Shown in pieces: positions 50,805 through 61,047 of a stretch of DNA of 64,000 nt. The position numbers and the translations under genes are program-made. The DNA lies in assembly GCA_945271295.1 (NCBI GenBank), contig CALYPG010000001.1, forward strand, positions 124,001 through 188,000, written 5' to 3'. Under the pieces are notes generated by a model. It had not been told where the DNA came from and ran no database searches. It saw nothing but the letters and a program-made list of their open reading frames with translations. How positions within the stretch are numbered: position 1 is the stretch's first letter; each line of letters opens with the position of its first letter. Source of the DNA: an uncultured Gilliamella sp. GTDB taxonomy: Bacteria > Pseudomonadota > Gammaproteobacteria > Enterobacterales > Orbaceae.

Positions 50805-51287
50805 CTAAAACTTTTTTGGAATTGCACCTTTTTTTATTGGATCAAACCCTTTAGGCCATTTTGTTTGTTGATCAAAAATTGCATTTTTAAAGGAAGCATT
50901 TTCATAACTTAAAAATAATAAACTGGCACCACATACATCTGTATCATCAAAGCTAGCGCCGGAAACGTTTGCATCATTAAAATTTGTATATCTTAATATC
51001 GAATTATTAAATTTAGCAGCTATAGGTAAAGATCGAGTAAAAATGCTACCAGAGAAATTAGAATTTCTTAAATAAGCATTCATTAACGCTACTTCTGTAA
51101 AATCAGCATTGATACATGATGTGTTTTCAATATTTACATTTCGCAAATGAGATTTATTAAAGACTGCTTTATCAAGACATATTCCATTAAAAATAGCTCT
51201 ATGTAAATTTTGAGAACGAAAGTCCCAACCAATTAATGAATTAGTAAAGAATTCAATAGATTCTCCTGTTTCAAACTTTATTATCAT
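50805..51287 (-). CDS. Pentapeptide-repeat protein
   Basis: 160 residues. From about residue 22 the sequence follows the A(D/N)LXX pentapeptide pattern (FRSQNLHRAIFNGICLDKA, then ADFTEVALMNAYLRNSNFSG and TNFNDANVSGASFDDT), predicting a right-handed quadrilateral beta-helix. Such proteins act as DNA mimics against gyrase poisons or as effector or immunity components; here function is unknown. Surrounded by small orphan genes on the same strand. Confidence 0.75.
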   Translation of the reverse strand: MIIKFETGESIEFFTNSLIGWDFRSQNLHRAIFNGICLDKAVFNKSHLRNVNIENTSCINADFTEVALMNAYLRNSNFSGSIFTRSLPIAAKFNNSILRYTNFNDANVSGASFDDTDVCGASLLFLSYENASFKNAIFDQQTKWPKGFDPIKKGAIPKKF

Positions 51288-51399
51288 TGATGATTACCTT
51301 AGGAATTTTATCAATAATCAAATACTCAACAGATTTAGTGCTTGCCAACTTACGAGGAACAAATTGATTTGGTATTATTTCTGGTACTACTTTATACAA
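51271..51399 (-). pseudogene. Possible remnant of a longer gene
   Basis: A 42-codon open frame from TTG 51399 to TGA 51271, preceded at once by an in-frame TAA, reads YKVVPEIIPNQFVPRKLAST then EYLIIDKIPKVIIN and overlaps the start of the pentapeptide gene in another frame. It looks like the C-terminal end of a lost protein. Support is only composition and protein-like sequence. Confidence 0.3.
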
Positions 51400-51485
51400 T
51401 TATGATTCTTTATATCATTGATTTAAAGATAAATAATACTATTATCAACTTTTATTGATGTTAGAATGTTGTTTGCTAAAATTAA

Positions 51486-51890
51486 CTAAAAATCAATAAA
51501 TGGAAAGGTTTCTCTAAAGCGTTTTTCGATCTCGGGATGTTGTTGCAAGGCATTTAAAGCTTCTTCATCAGAAATGTGATCATCATCTGTTATATCATCA
51601 TTTGTTAATCTATACCCCCTCCCTCTCTTTATGGCAATTGCATATAATGCGATGGACTGTTTTTTAGAATGTTTCCAGTCAGGAACAAATCCTATTACTT
51701 CATAAATATCCTTGAGATAACTATCAAAATCCATCAGATCAATAATATACATTGGTAATTCATCAACATTATTGTTTATTACTATATTAATCGCCCAATC
51801 ATTTAACTCTTTTATGTCTATTGCTCGTTCATACAAAGCATCAACAACGAACCCTATAACATCATCATTTTCACGTGTTAATCCTTTCAT
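51486..51890 (-). CDS. Small acidic protein, orphan immunity-like
   Basis: 134 residues. NVDELPMYIIDLMDFDSYLK and VPDWKHSKKQSIALYAIAI, with an acidic end (DDITDDDHISDEEALNALQQ). The LPMYIIDLM segment and acidity are common in toxin immunity proteins. No toxin is near. AT content is high, in line with horizontal gain. Function not assigned. Confidence 0.55.
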   Translation of the reverse strand: MKGLTRENDDVIGFVVDALYERAIDIKELNDWAINIVINNNVDELPMYIIDLMDFDSYLKDIYEVIGFVPDWKHSKKQSIALYAIAIKRGRGYRLTNDDITDDDHISDEEALNALQQHPEIEKRFRETFPFIDF

Positions 51891-52168
51891 TTATCATCTC
51901 CGTTTTGGATTTGCTTTATCACCTATAGATCAGTATGTTAGGTTGATCTATCGGTGCAAGTTATATTCTAATTTTGTTTTCGATGGGTCCATTTAAAAAC
52001 GTAAATTTATAGGGACTAACTCTAATTCGTTTTAACTGTTCTAAAATAAATCTATTCATTTACTACTATTATCGATAGGACTATGCTGAATGCTTAAGTA
52101 GTCATTTTTAACTCGTTATTTATTTTAAATTACATAGATTGTCAAAGATAGATACTTTTTGGATATAC

Positions 52169-52468
52169 TTAAGAAGTAACAACGATGCGAAAATTAGTCA
52201 TAAATGTTAGGGCCTTTACAACTTTTTCTATCAGATTTTGCCTATCTTTATCACTCAAAATAATCAGATTTAGGTTTTCATCATAGATTAAATTTATATA
52301 GATATACATAATGCCTTTTTCGAAAGGTATATCCCATCCAAATTCATAATATATTTTGTATGTTGAACAAGCATCTTTATAACCGATATAATCTCTTCCC
52401 GCAGAATAGACTTCATAACCTGAAATATGACGAACACTTTGTTCCGTTATTTTAGTAAATTCAGCCAT
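52169..52468 (-). CDS. Small hypothetical protein
   Basis: 99 residues. ITEQSVRHISGYEVYSAGRD, IYYEFGWDIPFEKGIMYIYI, LIEKVVKALTFMTNFRIVV. Looks like a compact alpha/beta protein; family not recognised. Setting suggests another member of the orphan immunity-like patch. SD AGGAAA upstream. Confidence 0.55.
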   Translation of the reverse strand: MAEFTKITEQSVRHISGYEVYSAGRDYIGYKDACSTYKIYYEFGWDIPFEKGIMYIYINLIYDENLNLIILSDKDRQNLIEKVVKALTFMTNFRIVVTS

Positions 52469-52619
52469 TTTATTTCCTTTGTTATAATATTTGAAACTTC
52501 AATATTGATTCCTAATTTAAGGAAATGTGTTGTATTAAAATTAGAATCAGATTTGCATTTAATTATAAGAACAAATAAACTGATAAAATACCATAGAATT
52601 AAAGCAAATAGGTGAATTT

Positions 52620-52985
52620 ATGAATAATAAAGAATTAGTTATTAATTTTTATAAAGATATTTTTGAAAAAGGAGAGTTGGCTAAAGTTGCTAATTATATT
52701 GCGGATGATTATATTCAACATAATCCAAGAGTTGCTACAGGTCGAGTCGGTTTTATCAAATTTATTGAAGAATTTATAAAACTACAACCTAAAATAGAAT
52801 TTATCAATGTAAGTAGTGAAAATAATTTTGTTTATGTTTTTTTTAAATGCACTCTTGCTAATGGTATTATTAATAAAGTATGTGACATTTATCGTATTGA
52901 AAATTCAATGTTAGTTGAGCATTGGGATGTTATTGAACATAATGTAGAAATAATCAAAGCTGTACATAATAATGGCATTTTTTAG
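52620..52985 (+). CDS. SnoaL-like (NTF2-fold) protein
   Basis: 121 residues with the NTF2/SnoaL-like pattern: NNKELVINFYKDIFEKGELA, then YIADDYIQHNPRVATGRVGF and CDIYRIENSMLVEHWDVIEH. Homologues are common, often annotated as ester cyclase or nuclear transport factor 2-like; the substrate is usually unknown. The His-Asn and HWD residues line the pocket in relatives. Single gene, opposite in strand to its left neighbours. Confidence 0.82.
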   Translation: MNNKELVINFYKDIFEKGELAKVANYIADDYIQHNPRVATGRVGFIKFIEEFIKLQPKIEFINVSSENNFVYVFFKCTLANGIINKVCDIYRIENSMLVEHWDVIEHNVEIIKAVHNNGIF

Positions 52986-53230
52986 CGTTTTATTTGCTGT
53001 TTAACAATTTATTAATTTTTTCTGATATTCAGATGACTTTTAAATTCATTTTATCAACTATTTTTTAGCTAACTATCAGCTACCAAGTGTATTAATATCT
53101 TCACCATCAATTTTATTCCACTTGCCTTTTTACGACTTTGGCGTAATTTCATTTTGCGATATTTAGCTATAATGACGTCATAATTGTTTATAACTTTGAG
53201 TTTTTCCTTTATTGGGTACAAAATATTCGC

Positions 53231-53264
53231 TTGACAAAACACTATCGAACTAGTTTAATAGTAC
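53231..53264 (+). promoter_or_regulatory. trp promoter with TrpR operator
   Basis: -35 TTGACA (53231-53236), 17-bp spacer, -10 TTTAAT (53254-53259). The stretch GAACTAGTTTAATAGTAC (53247-53264) is a near match to the E. coli TrpR operator and overlaps the -10, so TrpR-tryptophan should repress here. Confidence 0.9.
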
Positions 53265-53291
53265 AAAATTAATTACCTAGTTTAACTTATC

Positions 53292-53369
53292 ATGAAACGA
53301 CAATACCTAGTCACTAAATTTATAAAAACAACTGTTTTTGGTTGGTGGCGTATCACTGTTGGCGGGTGA
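53292..53369 (+). CDS. trpL: trp leader peptide
   Basis: 25 codons, MKRQYLVTKFIKTTVFGWWR and five more residues, with tandem Trp codons 18 and 19. Ribosome stalling there when tryptophan is scarce would favour the antiterminator. Lies between the promoter and the attenuator. Too short for normal gene callers. Confidence 0.92.
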   Translation: MKRQYLVTKFIKTTVFGWWRITVGG

Positions 53370-53395
53370 GGTGAAGTCGTATTGTCTGTTTCACA

Positions 53396-53419
53396 AAACC
53401 CGCTGACTGCGGGTTTTTT
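53396..53419 (+). terminator. trp attenuator
   Basis: AAACCCGC/GCGGGTTT stem (53396-53403, 53409-53416), loop TGACT, then a T run. The segment GCGGGT at 53362-53367 can pair with ACCCGC (53398-53403) as the competing antiterminator. Confidence 0.92.
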
Positions 53420-53477
53420 AGTTTGTGGATAATAATCAAAAACAATGTGATAAAAATTAAAAAGCAGAGAGTTAACA

Positions 53478-55040
53478 ATGAATAAGCCAACATTAACACA
53501 GATAACCAAATCAATGGGGTATTATCAAGATCCGACTCAGGTTTTTAATCAATTATGTGCAAGTCGCCCGGCAACGTTGTTGTTGGAATCTGCCGAAATT
53601 GATAATAAACAGGGCATTAAAAGTGTAATGATTGTTGATAGTGCGCTTCGTATTTCCGCAATTAATAATCAAGTAACCATAAGTGCATTAACCAGCAATG
53701 GTGAAAAATTATTACCATTATTGCAGCAAGCACTGATTGAAAAAGTCGCTGATAGCCAACTGGCGCAGCAACAACTTATTTTAGTGTTTCCTGCAATAGA
53801 TAACCTGCAAGATGAAGATTCAAGGCTTAAGTCAGTATCTGTTTTTGATGCCTTAAGAACCTTGTTACACGTGGTTAATGTACCTACCGATTGTAGTCAA
53901 GATGCTTTGTTTGTGGGTGGCTTATTTAGCTATGATTTAGCGGCTGGTTTTGAACATTTGCCGGTATTACCAACCGATCAACGTTGTCAAGATTATTGCT
54001 TTTATTTGGCCGAAACCTTATTAGAAATAAATCATAAAGATCATACTTCTATTTTAAAAACTACGGCTTTTACCTCCGATGCTAATGACATTGCTCGTTT
54101 AAAACAAAGATTAGACGAATTACAAACAATTTTACAGCAACCCAGCAAACCAATTAATAAGCAGTCACTGGCAAATGTGCAAGTCACTTGTAATAAAAGT
54201 GATGATGATTTCAACACCATTGTTAAAAAAATGCAAGATGCCATACAACAAGGCGAAATTTTTCAAGCAGTGCCATCACGGCGTTTTAGCTTACCTTGCC
54301 CGCAACCGTTGGCGGCTTATCAAGTGTTAAAGACTAATAATCCCAGCCCATATATGTTTTACATGCAAGATCAAGATTTTGTCTTGTTTGGTGCTTCTCC
54401 GGAAAGTGCGCTTAAATATGCTAAAGCTACTAATCAAGTGGAAATTTACCCCATTGCTGGTACCCGACCTCGTGGCATAACCGCTAATGGTGAGATTGAT
54501 CATGATTTAGATAGCCGTTTAGAACTCGAAATGCGCACTGACAAAAAGGAACTGGCTGAACATTTAATGTTGGTTGATTTAGCACGTAATGACTTAGCCC
54601 GGATTTGCCAGCCTGGTAGTCGTTATACCAAAGAATTATTGAAAGTGGATCGCTATTCTTTTGTGATGCATTTGGTTTCACGAGTAGTAGGGCAGTTGCG
54701 GGATGATTTAGATGCGTTGCATGCCTACCAAGCAACTATGAATATGGGGACGTTAACGGGGGCACCTAAAATTCGTGCCATGCAGTTAATTGCAGAAACC
54801 GAAAAGTGCAAACGCGGCAGTTATGGTGGAGCGATAGGTTATTTTACCGCCAATGGTGATTTGGATACGTGCATTGTGATTCGTTCGGCTTATGTAGAGG
54901 AGGGCATCGCCACGGTACAAGCTGGTGGTGGTGTGGTGTTGGACTCGGAACCACAATCTGAATCAGATGAATCACGCAATAAGGCGCGCGCAGTAGTGCG
55001 GGCAATTATGGCAGCACATAATGTAGAAGGTGTATTCTAA
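53478..55040 (+). CDS. trpE: Anthranilate synthase component I
   Basis: 520 residues. Makes anthranilate from chorismate with ammonia from the TrpG domain. The feedback element LLLESAEI (Ser near 39) for tryptophan binding is present, and the catalytic C-terminal domain shows [31 protein letters not shown]-type region ([15 protein letters not shown]) and [14 protein letters not shown]. coli TrpE has the same length (520). Its stop overlaps the next ATG (translational coupling). Confidence 0.97.
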   Translation: MNKPTLTQITKSMGYYQDPTQVFNQLCASRPATLLLESAEIDNKQGIKSVMIVDSALRISAINNQVTISALTSNGEKLLPLLQQALIEKVADSQLAQQQLILVFPAIDNLQDEDSRLKSVSVFDALRTLLHVVNVPTDCSQDALFVGGLFSYDLAAGFEHLPVLPTDQRCQDYCFYLAETLLEINHKDHTSILKTTAFTSDANDIARLKQRLDELQTILQQPSKPINKQSLANVQVTCNKSDDDFNTIVKKMQDAIQQGEIFQAVPSRRFSLPCPQPLAAYQVLKTNNPSPYMFYMQDQDFVLFGASPESALKYAKATNQVEIYPIAGTRPRGITANGEIDHDLDSRLELEMRTDKKELAEHLMLVDLARNDLARICQPGSRYTKELLKVDRYSFVMHLVSRVVGQLRDDLDALHAYQATMNMGTLTGAPKIRAMQLIAETEKCKRGSYGGAIGYFTANGDLDTCIVIRSAYVEEGIATVQAGGGVVLDSEPQSESDESRNKARAVVRAIMAAHNVEGVF

Positions 55041-56680
55041 TGGCTAATATCTTATTTATTGATAATATTGACTCGTTTACCTATAACTTAGTCGATCAAT
55101 TACGTAGCAGCAAACATCATGTGACTGTTTATCGTAATACCCTTCCTGCTGATGTGATTATCGAAAAATTAGCGCAGATGCAAAATCCGATTCTATTCTT
55201 ATCACCAGGCCCCGGCGCGCCAAGTGGAGCAGGGTGCATGCCGGAATTGCTTAAACGCTTAAAGGGTAAGTTGCCAATTATTGGTATTTGCCTTGGGCAT
55301 CAGGCTATTGTTGAGTCTTATGGTGGCAGCATTGTGCCAGCAGGTGATATTTTACATGGTAAAGCCTCACTAATTGAACATGATGGGCAAGCTATGTTTC
55401 AGGGGTTACCTAATCCGTTACCAGTCGCGCGTTACCATTCATTAAAAGGTGAAAATATCCCAAAATCACTCACTATTAATGCAATCTGCAATAATATTGT
55501 TATGGCAGTACGTAATGATCAAGATCGCGTTTGTGGTTTCCAATTTCATCCGGAATCAATTTTAACTATTTATGGTGTGAAATTATTAGAACAAACTATT
55601 GAATGGGCGCTTAATCCTCCTGAACAACAATTACCATCACAATCGCAACCAGAAGCCATTGTCGATAAGCAAGAATACAATATTCAACCGATTTTGAATA
55701 AACTGTATCTTGGCCAAGTTTTAACTCAGGAAGAAAGTAAAATACTATTTAACTTGATTATTCAAGGAAAGATTGAACCAACGGTTTTAGCCACAGCAAT
55801 AATTAGTATGAAAGTCCGCGGTGAACAGCCAGACGAAATTGCCGGCGCGGCTTTAGCTTTACTCGAAAATGCCGATCCTTTTGCCGCCCCAAGTTATGAC
55901 TTCACTGATATTGTCGGTACCGGTGGTGATGGCACTAACAGTATCAATATTTCAACAGCCAGTGCCTTTGTAGCGGCGGCTTTAGGTTATAAAGTGGCTA
56001 AGCATGGTAATCGTGGCGTTTCCAGTAAATCGGGTTCATCTGATGTACTTTCTGCACTAGGCATTAAATTGAATATGTCTGCGGAGTCCTCTCGTAAGGC
56101 CTTAGACGAATTAGGTGTATGTTTCTTATTTGCTCAGCAATATCATTCAGGGTTCCGTCATGCCGCACCTGTTCGCCAACAATTAAAAACACGTACCATT
56201 TTTAATGTACTTGGGCCATTAATTAATCCATCACGACCTAAACGTATTTTATTAGGGGTATATCATCCTGATTTAATTAAACCGATTGCCGAAACTTTAA
56301 CAATGCTTAACTACACTCACGCTTATGTGGTGCATGGTGCTGGTATGGATGAAGTCGCCATTCATGGTGACACCCAAGTTGCTGAAGTTAAAAATGGTGA
56401 AATTCGTTACTTTAACCTTACTCCGGATGACTTTGGCTTGCAAACATTCACTTTAAAAGATATTGAAGGCGGAACACCCGAGATGAATCGTGATATGTTA
56501 GTGGCTATTTTACAAGGTCATGGCAAGTTAGCCCATGAGTCGGCTATTGCAGCTAATGTAGCTATGTTAATGAGCTTGTTTGGTGAGCCAGATTTAAAAC
56601 ACAATGCTAAACAAGCAATTGAGATGATGCGCAGTGGTAAAGCCTATCAACTCTTACTTCAATTAGCGGCAAGGCAGTAG
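55040..56680 (+). CDS. trpGD: Fused anthranilate synthase glutaminase / anthranilate phosphoribosyltransferase
   Basis: 546 residues. Residues ~1-195 are the class I glutaminase with [12 protein letters not shown], nucleophile [11 protein letters not shown] (Cys ~84) and FQFHPES. Residues ~210-546 are TrpD with the PRPP-binding [17 protein letters not shown] and [15 protein letters not shown]. Fusion as in Enterobacteriaceae. Supplies ammonia to TrpE and transfers phosphoribose to anthranilate. Confidence 0.97.
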   Translation: MANILFIDNIDSFTYNLVDQLRSSKHHVTVYRNTLPADVIIEKLAQMQNPILFLSPGPGAPSGAGCMPELLKRLKGKLPIIGICLGHQAIVESYGGSIVPAGDILHGKASLIEHDGQAMFQGLPNPLPVARYHSLKGENIPKSLTINAICNNIVMAVRNDQDRVCGFQFHPESILTIYGVKLLEQTIEWALNPPEQQLPSQSQPEAIVDKQEYNIQPILNKLYLGQVLTQEESKILFNLIIQGKIEPTVLATAIISMKVRGEQPDEIAGAALALLENADPFAAPSYDFTDIVGTGGDGTNSINISTASAFVAAALGYKVAKHGNRGVSSKSGSSDVLSALGIKLNMSAESSRKALDELGVCFLFAQQYHSGFRHAAPVRQQLKTRTIFNVLGPLINPSRPKRILLGVYHPDLIKPIAETLTMLNYTHAYVVHGAGMDEVAIHGDTQVAEVKNGEIRYFNLTPDDFGLQTFTLKDIEGGTPEMNRDMLVAILQGHGKLAHESAIAANVAMLMSLFGEPDLKHNAKQAIEMMRSGKAYQLLLQLAARQ

Positions 56681-56692
56681 AGGGACAATAAT

Positions 56693-58075
56693 ATGGCAAT
56701 TGCAGCACTAACTAAAAATGTTGAAATGGCAACAGTATTAAAAAAGATTATTGAAGACAAACAAGTCTGGTTAGAAGGTCGCCAAGCACAACAACCTTTG
56801 GCAACATTTAAATCAGCCATAACCGCCAGTGATCGTGATTTTTATCAAGCCTTAACAAAACCTAAAACGGTATTTATTTTAGAATGCAAAAAAGCCTCGC
56901 CGTCAAAAGGTTTGATTCGTAACGATTTTGATCCAGCCAGCATTGCTAGAGTTTATAAAGATTATGCTTCGGCTATTTCAGTATTAACCGATGAAAAGTA
57001 TTTTCAAGGTAGTTTTGATTTTTTACCTATAGTCCGTAACGAAGTCACTCAACCAGTGCTATGTAAGGATTTTATCATCGATGAATATCAAATTTATTTG
57101 GCCCGTTATTATCAAGCTGATGCAATATTATTGATGTTGTCCGTGGTTACAGACGAAGAGTATCAACGCTTTAGCCAACTTGCTCATCAGCTAAAAATGG
57201 GAGTATTGACCGAAGCCAGTACCGCCGATGAAGTCGAGCGTGCAATTAAATTAGGCGCTAAAGTAATTGGCATTAATAATCGAAATTTGCGTGATCTCAC
57301 CGTGGATTTAAATCGGGTAAAAACCTTAGCTAAGAGCATACCGAATGATCGCATTATTATTAGCGAATCGGGTATTTATACTCACCAACAAGTTAAAGAA
57401 CTGAGTAACTATGCTAATGGTTTCCTAATTGGTAGTGCGTTAATGTCGGAAAATAATTTAGCTTTAGCTATTCGTAAGGTCATGCTTGGTGAAAATAAAG
57501 TGTGTGGTTTAACTCGAATCGAGGATGCACTAAGTGCTTATAAAGCTGGAGCTGTTTATGGTGGCTTAATTTTTGTTAATAATTCCCCGCGGTATATTCA
57601 GCCGGTTAAAGCTCGTACGGTTATTGCGGCCGCACCATTAAATTGGGTGGGAGTATTTAAAAATGCCGAAGTTGATGAAATATCGCAAATAGCTAAACAG
57701 CTGTCATTGTATGCGGTGCAACTTCATGGTAGTGAAGATGAAGACTATATACAAACATTGCGCCGTAACTTGCCTGAAAAATGCCACATATGGAAAGCGT
57801 TAAGTATTGCTGACAACATTCCTGAACATAATAATCCATTAATTGATCGTTATGTGTTCGATAATGGTTCTGGCGGTAGTGGTAACAGTTTTGATTGGTC
57901 ATTATTAAATGACCAAAATCTTGAAAATGTGATTTTAGCTGGTGGTATTAATCCACAAAATATTAAAGCAGCGTTAGCAAGCGGTGTGATAGGTGTTGAT
58001 CTTAACTCTGGAGTGGAACTGTCACCGGGGATAAAAGATCCACAAAAAATAACAGCTGTATTTGCACAAATTTGA
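56693..58075 (+). CDS. trpCF: Fused indole-3-glycerol-phosphate synthase / phosphoribosylanthranilate isomerase
   Basis: 460 residues. N-terminal IGPS (~1-260) with FILECKKASPSKG, CKDFIID, GINNRNLRDL and ISESGI; C-terminal PRAI (~262-460) with VCGLTRIEDA, GLIFVNNSPR and QLHGSED, LAGGINPQN. E. coli TrpC is the same fusion (452). Third gene in the operon; 12-bp gap upstream. Confidence 0.97.
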   Translation: MAIAALTKNVEMATVLKKIIEDKQVWLEGRQAQQPLATFKSAITASDRDFYQALTKPKTVFILECKKASPSKGLIRNDFDPASIARVYKDYASAISVLTDEKYFQGSFDFLPIVRNEVTQPVLCKDFIIDEYQIYLARYYQADAILLMLSVVTDEEYQRFSQLAHQLKMGVLTEASTADEVERAIKLGAKVIGINNRNLRDLTVDLNRVKTLAKSIPNDRIIISESGIYTHQQVKELSNYANGFLIGSALMSENNLALAIRKVMLGENKVCGLTRIEDALSAYKAGAVYGGLIFVNNSPRYIQPVKARTVIAAAPLNWVGVFKNAEVDEISQIAKQLSLYAVQLHGSEDEDYIQTLRRNLPEKCHIWKALSIADNIPEHNNPLIDRYVFDNGSGGSGNSFDWSLLNDQNLENVILAGGINPQNIKAALASGVIGVDLNSGVELSPGIKDPQKITAVFAQI

Positions 58076-58105
58076 TCGAATAATTTTAATTAAAAGGTAA
58101 TAATT

Positions 58106-59299
58106 ATGTCTAAATTAAATCCGTATTTTGGCGAGTTTGGTGGGCAATATGTTCCCCAAATATTAATGCCTGTACTTGAGCAGCTTGAGCAAGCCTTTTT
58201 AGCCGCTAAAGACGATCCTGATTTTCAAAAAGAGTTTAACGATCTACTAGTCAATTATGCTGGTCGCCCTACAGCGCTAACCTTATGTAAAAATCTAACA
58301 GCCGGTACTAAAACTAGGCTTTACTTAAAGCGTGAAGATTTAGTGCATGGTGGTGCCCATAAAACTAATCAGGTATTAGGGCAAGCATTACTAGCCAAAC
58401 GCATGGGTAAAACCGAAATCATAGCTGAAACTGGCGCTGGCCAACATGGGGTTGCTTCGGCGTTAGCTTGTGCTTTATTGGGATTAAAATGCCGCATTTA
58501 TATGGGTGCTAAAGATGTTAAACGGCAAGCACCTAACGTATTTAGAATGCGCTTAATGGGCGCAACGGTGATCCCGGTAGAAACAGGTTCCGCAACGTTA
58601 AAAGATGCCTGTAACGAAGCCTTACGTGATTGGTCAGGTAGTTATGAAAAAGCACATTATATGTTAGGTACTGCTGCTGGTCCGCACCCTTTCCCAATGA
58701 TTGTGCGTGAATTTCAGCAAATGATTAGCCGTGAAGCCAAGCAACAGATCCTCGAAAAAGAAGGGCGCCTGCCAGATGCCGTCATTGCTTGTGTGGGTGG
58801 TGGCTCAAATGCAATTGGCATGTTTGCCAATTTTATTGATGATAAATCGGTGAAGTTAATTGGGGTTGAGCCAGGTGGTCATGGCATAGAATCGGGACAA
58901 CATGGCGCCTCACTTAAACATGGTAAATTAGGCATTTATTTTGGGATGAAAACACCAATGATGCAAACTGACGAAGGGCAAATCGAAGAATCTTATTCTA
59001 TTTCTGCCGGACTTGATTTCCCGGCAGTTGGGCCACAGCATGCTTACTTAGATAGTATTGGACGTGCCGATTATGTGTCAATTACTGATGATGAAGCCTT
59101 GAATGCGTTCCAAGCATTATCACGTCATGAAGGTATAATTCCGGCACTTGAATCATCCCACGCTTTGGCTTATGCCTTAAAGATGATCAAACAAAATCCG
59201 AATAAAGAACAGTTATTAATTGTTAATCTATCCGGTCGGGGAGATAAAGATATCTTTACCGTTTATGATATTTTAAAAGCAAGAGGAGAAATAGAATGA
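58106..59299 (+). CDS. trpB: Tryptophan synthase beta chain
   Basis: 397 residues, same as E. coli. PLP-dependent joining of indole and serine. PLP lysine in HGGAHKTNQ (~87), [10 protein letters not shown] with Glu in AETGAGQ (~110), and the phosphate-binding GGGSNAIG (~233). Stop codon overlaps the trpA start, coupling alpha and beta for the tunnel complex. Confidence 0.98.
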   Translation: MSKLNPYFGEFGGQYVPQILMPVLEQLEQAFLAAKDDPDFQKEFNDLLVNYAGRPTALTLCKNLTAGTKTRLYLKREDLVHGGAHKTNQVLGQALLAKRMGKTEIIAETGAGQHGVASALACALLGLKCRIYMGAKDVKRQAPNVFRMRLMGATVIPVETGSATLKDACNEALRDWSGSYEKAHYMLGTAAGPHPFPMIVREFQQMISREAKQQILEKEGRLPDAVIACVGGGSNAIGMFANFIDDKSVKLIGVEPGGHGIESGQHGASLKHGKLGIYFGMKTPMMQTDEGQIEESYSISAGLDFPAVGPQHAYLDSIGRADYVSITDDEALNAFQALSRHEGIIPALESSHALAYALKMIKQNPNKEQLLIVNLSGRGDKDIFTVYDILKARGEIE

Positions 59300-60102
59300 A
59301 CCGTTATCAACAACTGTTTAATCAATTAACAGCCAAAAATGAAGGTGCATTTGTTCCTTTTGTGCCAGTTGGCGATCCTAATTCCGAACTGTCCTTGCAA
59401 ATTATTCAAACTATGGTGGATGCAGGGGTGGATGCTTTAGAGTTAGGTATTCCATTTTCTGATCCTATGGCCGATGGACCAACCATCCAAAACGCCAATA
59501 TCCGCGCCTTTAATGGTGGGATCAGCGTAGAAAAATGCTTTGCAATCTTAACCAAAATTAGGGCTAAAAATGCTGATATTCCAATTGGATTACTGATTTA
59601 TGCTAATTTAGTGTTTAAAAATGGCATTGACAATTTTTATGCTAAATGTGCTAAAGCGGGTGTCGATTCGGTATTGATTGCTGATCTTCCGGTGCAATAC
59701 TCACCAGAATTTACCGGAGCGGCCAATAAATATGGTATTGCACCGATTTTTATTTGTCCGCCTAATGCTGATGATAATGTAATTAAAAACATCGCCAAAC
59801 ATGGCCAAGCCTATACCTATTTAGTGTCGCGAGCTGGTGTTACCGGCACCGAAAATCGCGCCAATAAACCATTAACTCATTTGCTCGATAAATTAACGCA
59901 ATATGGTGCCCCGCCAGCAATTCAAGGATTTGGTATTTCTGAACCTTGTCAAGTAACAGAAGCAATCAAAGCTGGCGCGGCTGGCGCAATTGCCGGTTCA
60001 GCAACAGTTAAAATTATCGAGAAAAATCTCAACAATCCAGAAAAAATGTTAAGTGAGTTAGCTGAATTCGTAAAAACTATGAAAGCAGCGAGTAAAAAAT
60101 AA
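59296..60102 (+). CDS. trpA: Tryptophan synthase alpha chain
   Basis: 268 residues, same as E. coli. Cleaves indole-glycerol phosphate to indole. Catalytic Glu in [10 protein letters not shown] (~49) and Asp in ADGPTIQ (~60); phosphate site GFGISEP and [10 protein letters not shown]. Last trp gene, followed by a terminator. Confidence 0.98.
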   Translation: MNRYQQLFNQLTAKNEGAFVPFVPVGDPNSELSLQIIQTMVDAGVDALELGIPFSDPMADGPTIQNANIRAFNGGISVEKCFAILTKIRAKNADIPIGLLIYANLVFKNGIDNFYAKCAKAGVDSVLIADLPVQYSPEFTGAANKYGIAPIFICPPNADDNVIKNIAKHGQAYTYLVSRAGVTGTENRANKPLTHLLDKLTQYGAPPAIQGFGISEPCQVTEAIKAGAAGAIAGSATVKIIEKNLNNPEKMLSELAEFVKTMKAASKK

Positions 60103-60111
60103 GATATTAAT

Positions 60112-60135
60112 CCGCTGATTATTCAGCGGTTTTAT
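60112..60135 (+). terminator. trp operon terminator
   Basis: CCGCTGA/TCAGCGG stem (60112-60118, 60123-60129) with a TTAT loop, then TTTTATT. Confidence 0.9.
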
Positions 60136-60262
60136 TAATTATGATGACATGAATTTGGTCGTTGAATATAAAAAATCATTATTTACAAATAAAGATTAAA
60201 AATACTATTTGAAATTTATCAATAACTTCTAGAATAGTTAATAAAATTTGTACTCTTTCCAG

Positions 60263-60290
60263 TTGCATTTTATTCAAAATACAGTATACT
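60263..60290 (+). promoter_or_regulatory. Promoter of the metY-rimP-nusA-infB operon
   Basis: TTGCAT (60263-60268), 16-bp spacer, TATACT (60285-60290), 15 bp before the tRNA. Confidence 0.65.
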
Positions 60291-60304
60291 CCTCACCCAT
60301 CTAG

Positions 60305-60381
<77 letters not shown>

Positions 60382-60468
60382 CTTAAATTTTCATCAACAA
60401 ATCAATCTACCCTGTTATTGTATGAAAGTTCGAATCAAGTGGCTTCATTATATTAGTTTTGAATGTAG

Positions 60469-60490
60469 CCTCGCTTGTCGAGGTTTTTTT
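60469..60490 (+). terminator. Terminator between metY and rimP
   Basis: CCTCG/CGAGG stem (60469-60473, 60479-60483), 5-nt loop, seven T. Probably partial, allowing read-through to rimP as in E. coli. Confidence 0.8.
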
Positions 60491-60565
60491 GTGTAAATTT
60501 AAGCGTAAGTTTAAAAGGAATATTGGGCTTTATGCCCTTTTTTATTTTCTGCGATGGAGGTTTGT

Positions 60566-61030
60566 TTGGCTAATATAGAACAGCAATTAACCAATATTAT
60601 TCAAGAGCCAGTTAATGCACTAGGTTTTGAATTTGTCGGGCTTGAATATATTCGAGGTCGTTATCCGGTATTACGTGTTTATATTGATAGTGAAAATGGT
60701 ATTACTGTGGATGATTGTGCAGATGTTAGCCGACAAATTAGTGCCGTACTTGATGTCGAAGATCCGATAAAAGATGCCTATAATCTTGAAGTATCCTCTC
60801 CAGGTATGGACAGACCTTTATTTACGCTTGAACATTACCTGCGTTTTGTTGGTGAAGAAATTACGGTAAGTTTACGTATTCCTGTTGCTAATCGTCGTAA
60901 GTGGAAAGGAAAAATTAAGTCAATCGACAATGAGATGATTACTTTGACAGTTGATAATAATGATGAGGTATTTGCTTTTAGTAATATTCAAAAAGCAAAT
61001 ATTGTACCTAATTTTAATCTAAATAAATAA
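60566..61030 (+). CDS. rimP: Ribosome maturation factor RimP
   Basis: 154 residues. Needed for 30S subunit maturation. I choose TTG 60566 ([10 protein letters not shown]) as start because GGAGG at 60556-60560 is correctly spaced for it, whereas the ATG at 60554 overlaps that SD and has none of its own. Conserved: [55 protein letters not shown]. Close in length to E. coli (150). Confidence 0.95.
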   Translation: MANIEQQLTNIIQEPVNALGFEFVGLEYIRGRYPVLRVYIDSENGITVDDCADVSRQISAVLDVEDPIKDAYNLEVSSPGMDRPLFTLEHYLRFVGEEITVSLRIPVANRRKWKGKIKSIDNEMITLTVDNNDEVFAFSNIQKANIVPNFNLNK

Positions 61031-61047
61031 AATACGGGTGTAAAAGG

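Noticed and set aside
60112-60129. Hairpin with TTCAGCGG after trpA as a stray copy of the array unit
   Set aside because: It is a 7-bp GC-rich terminator with a T run and lacks the GAATA loop and TTTAGAAA tag.
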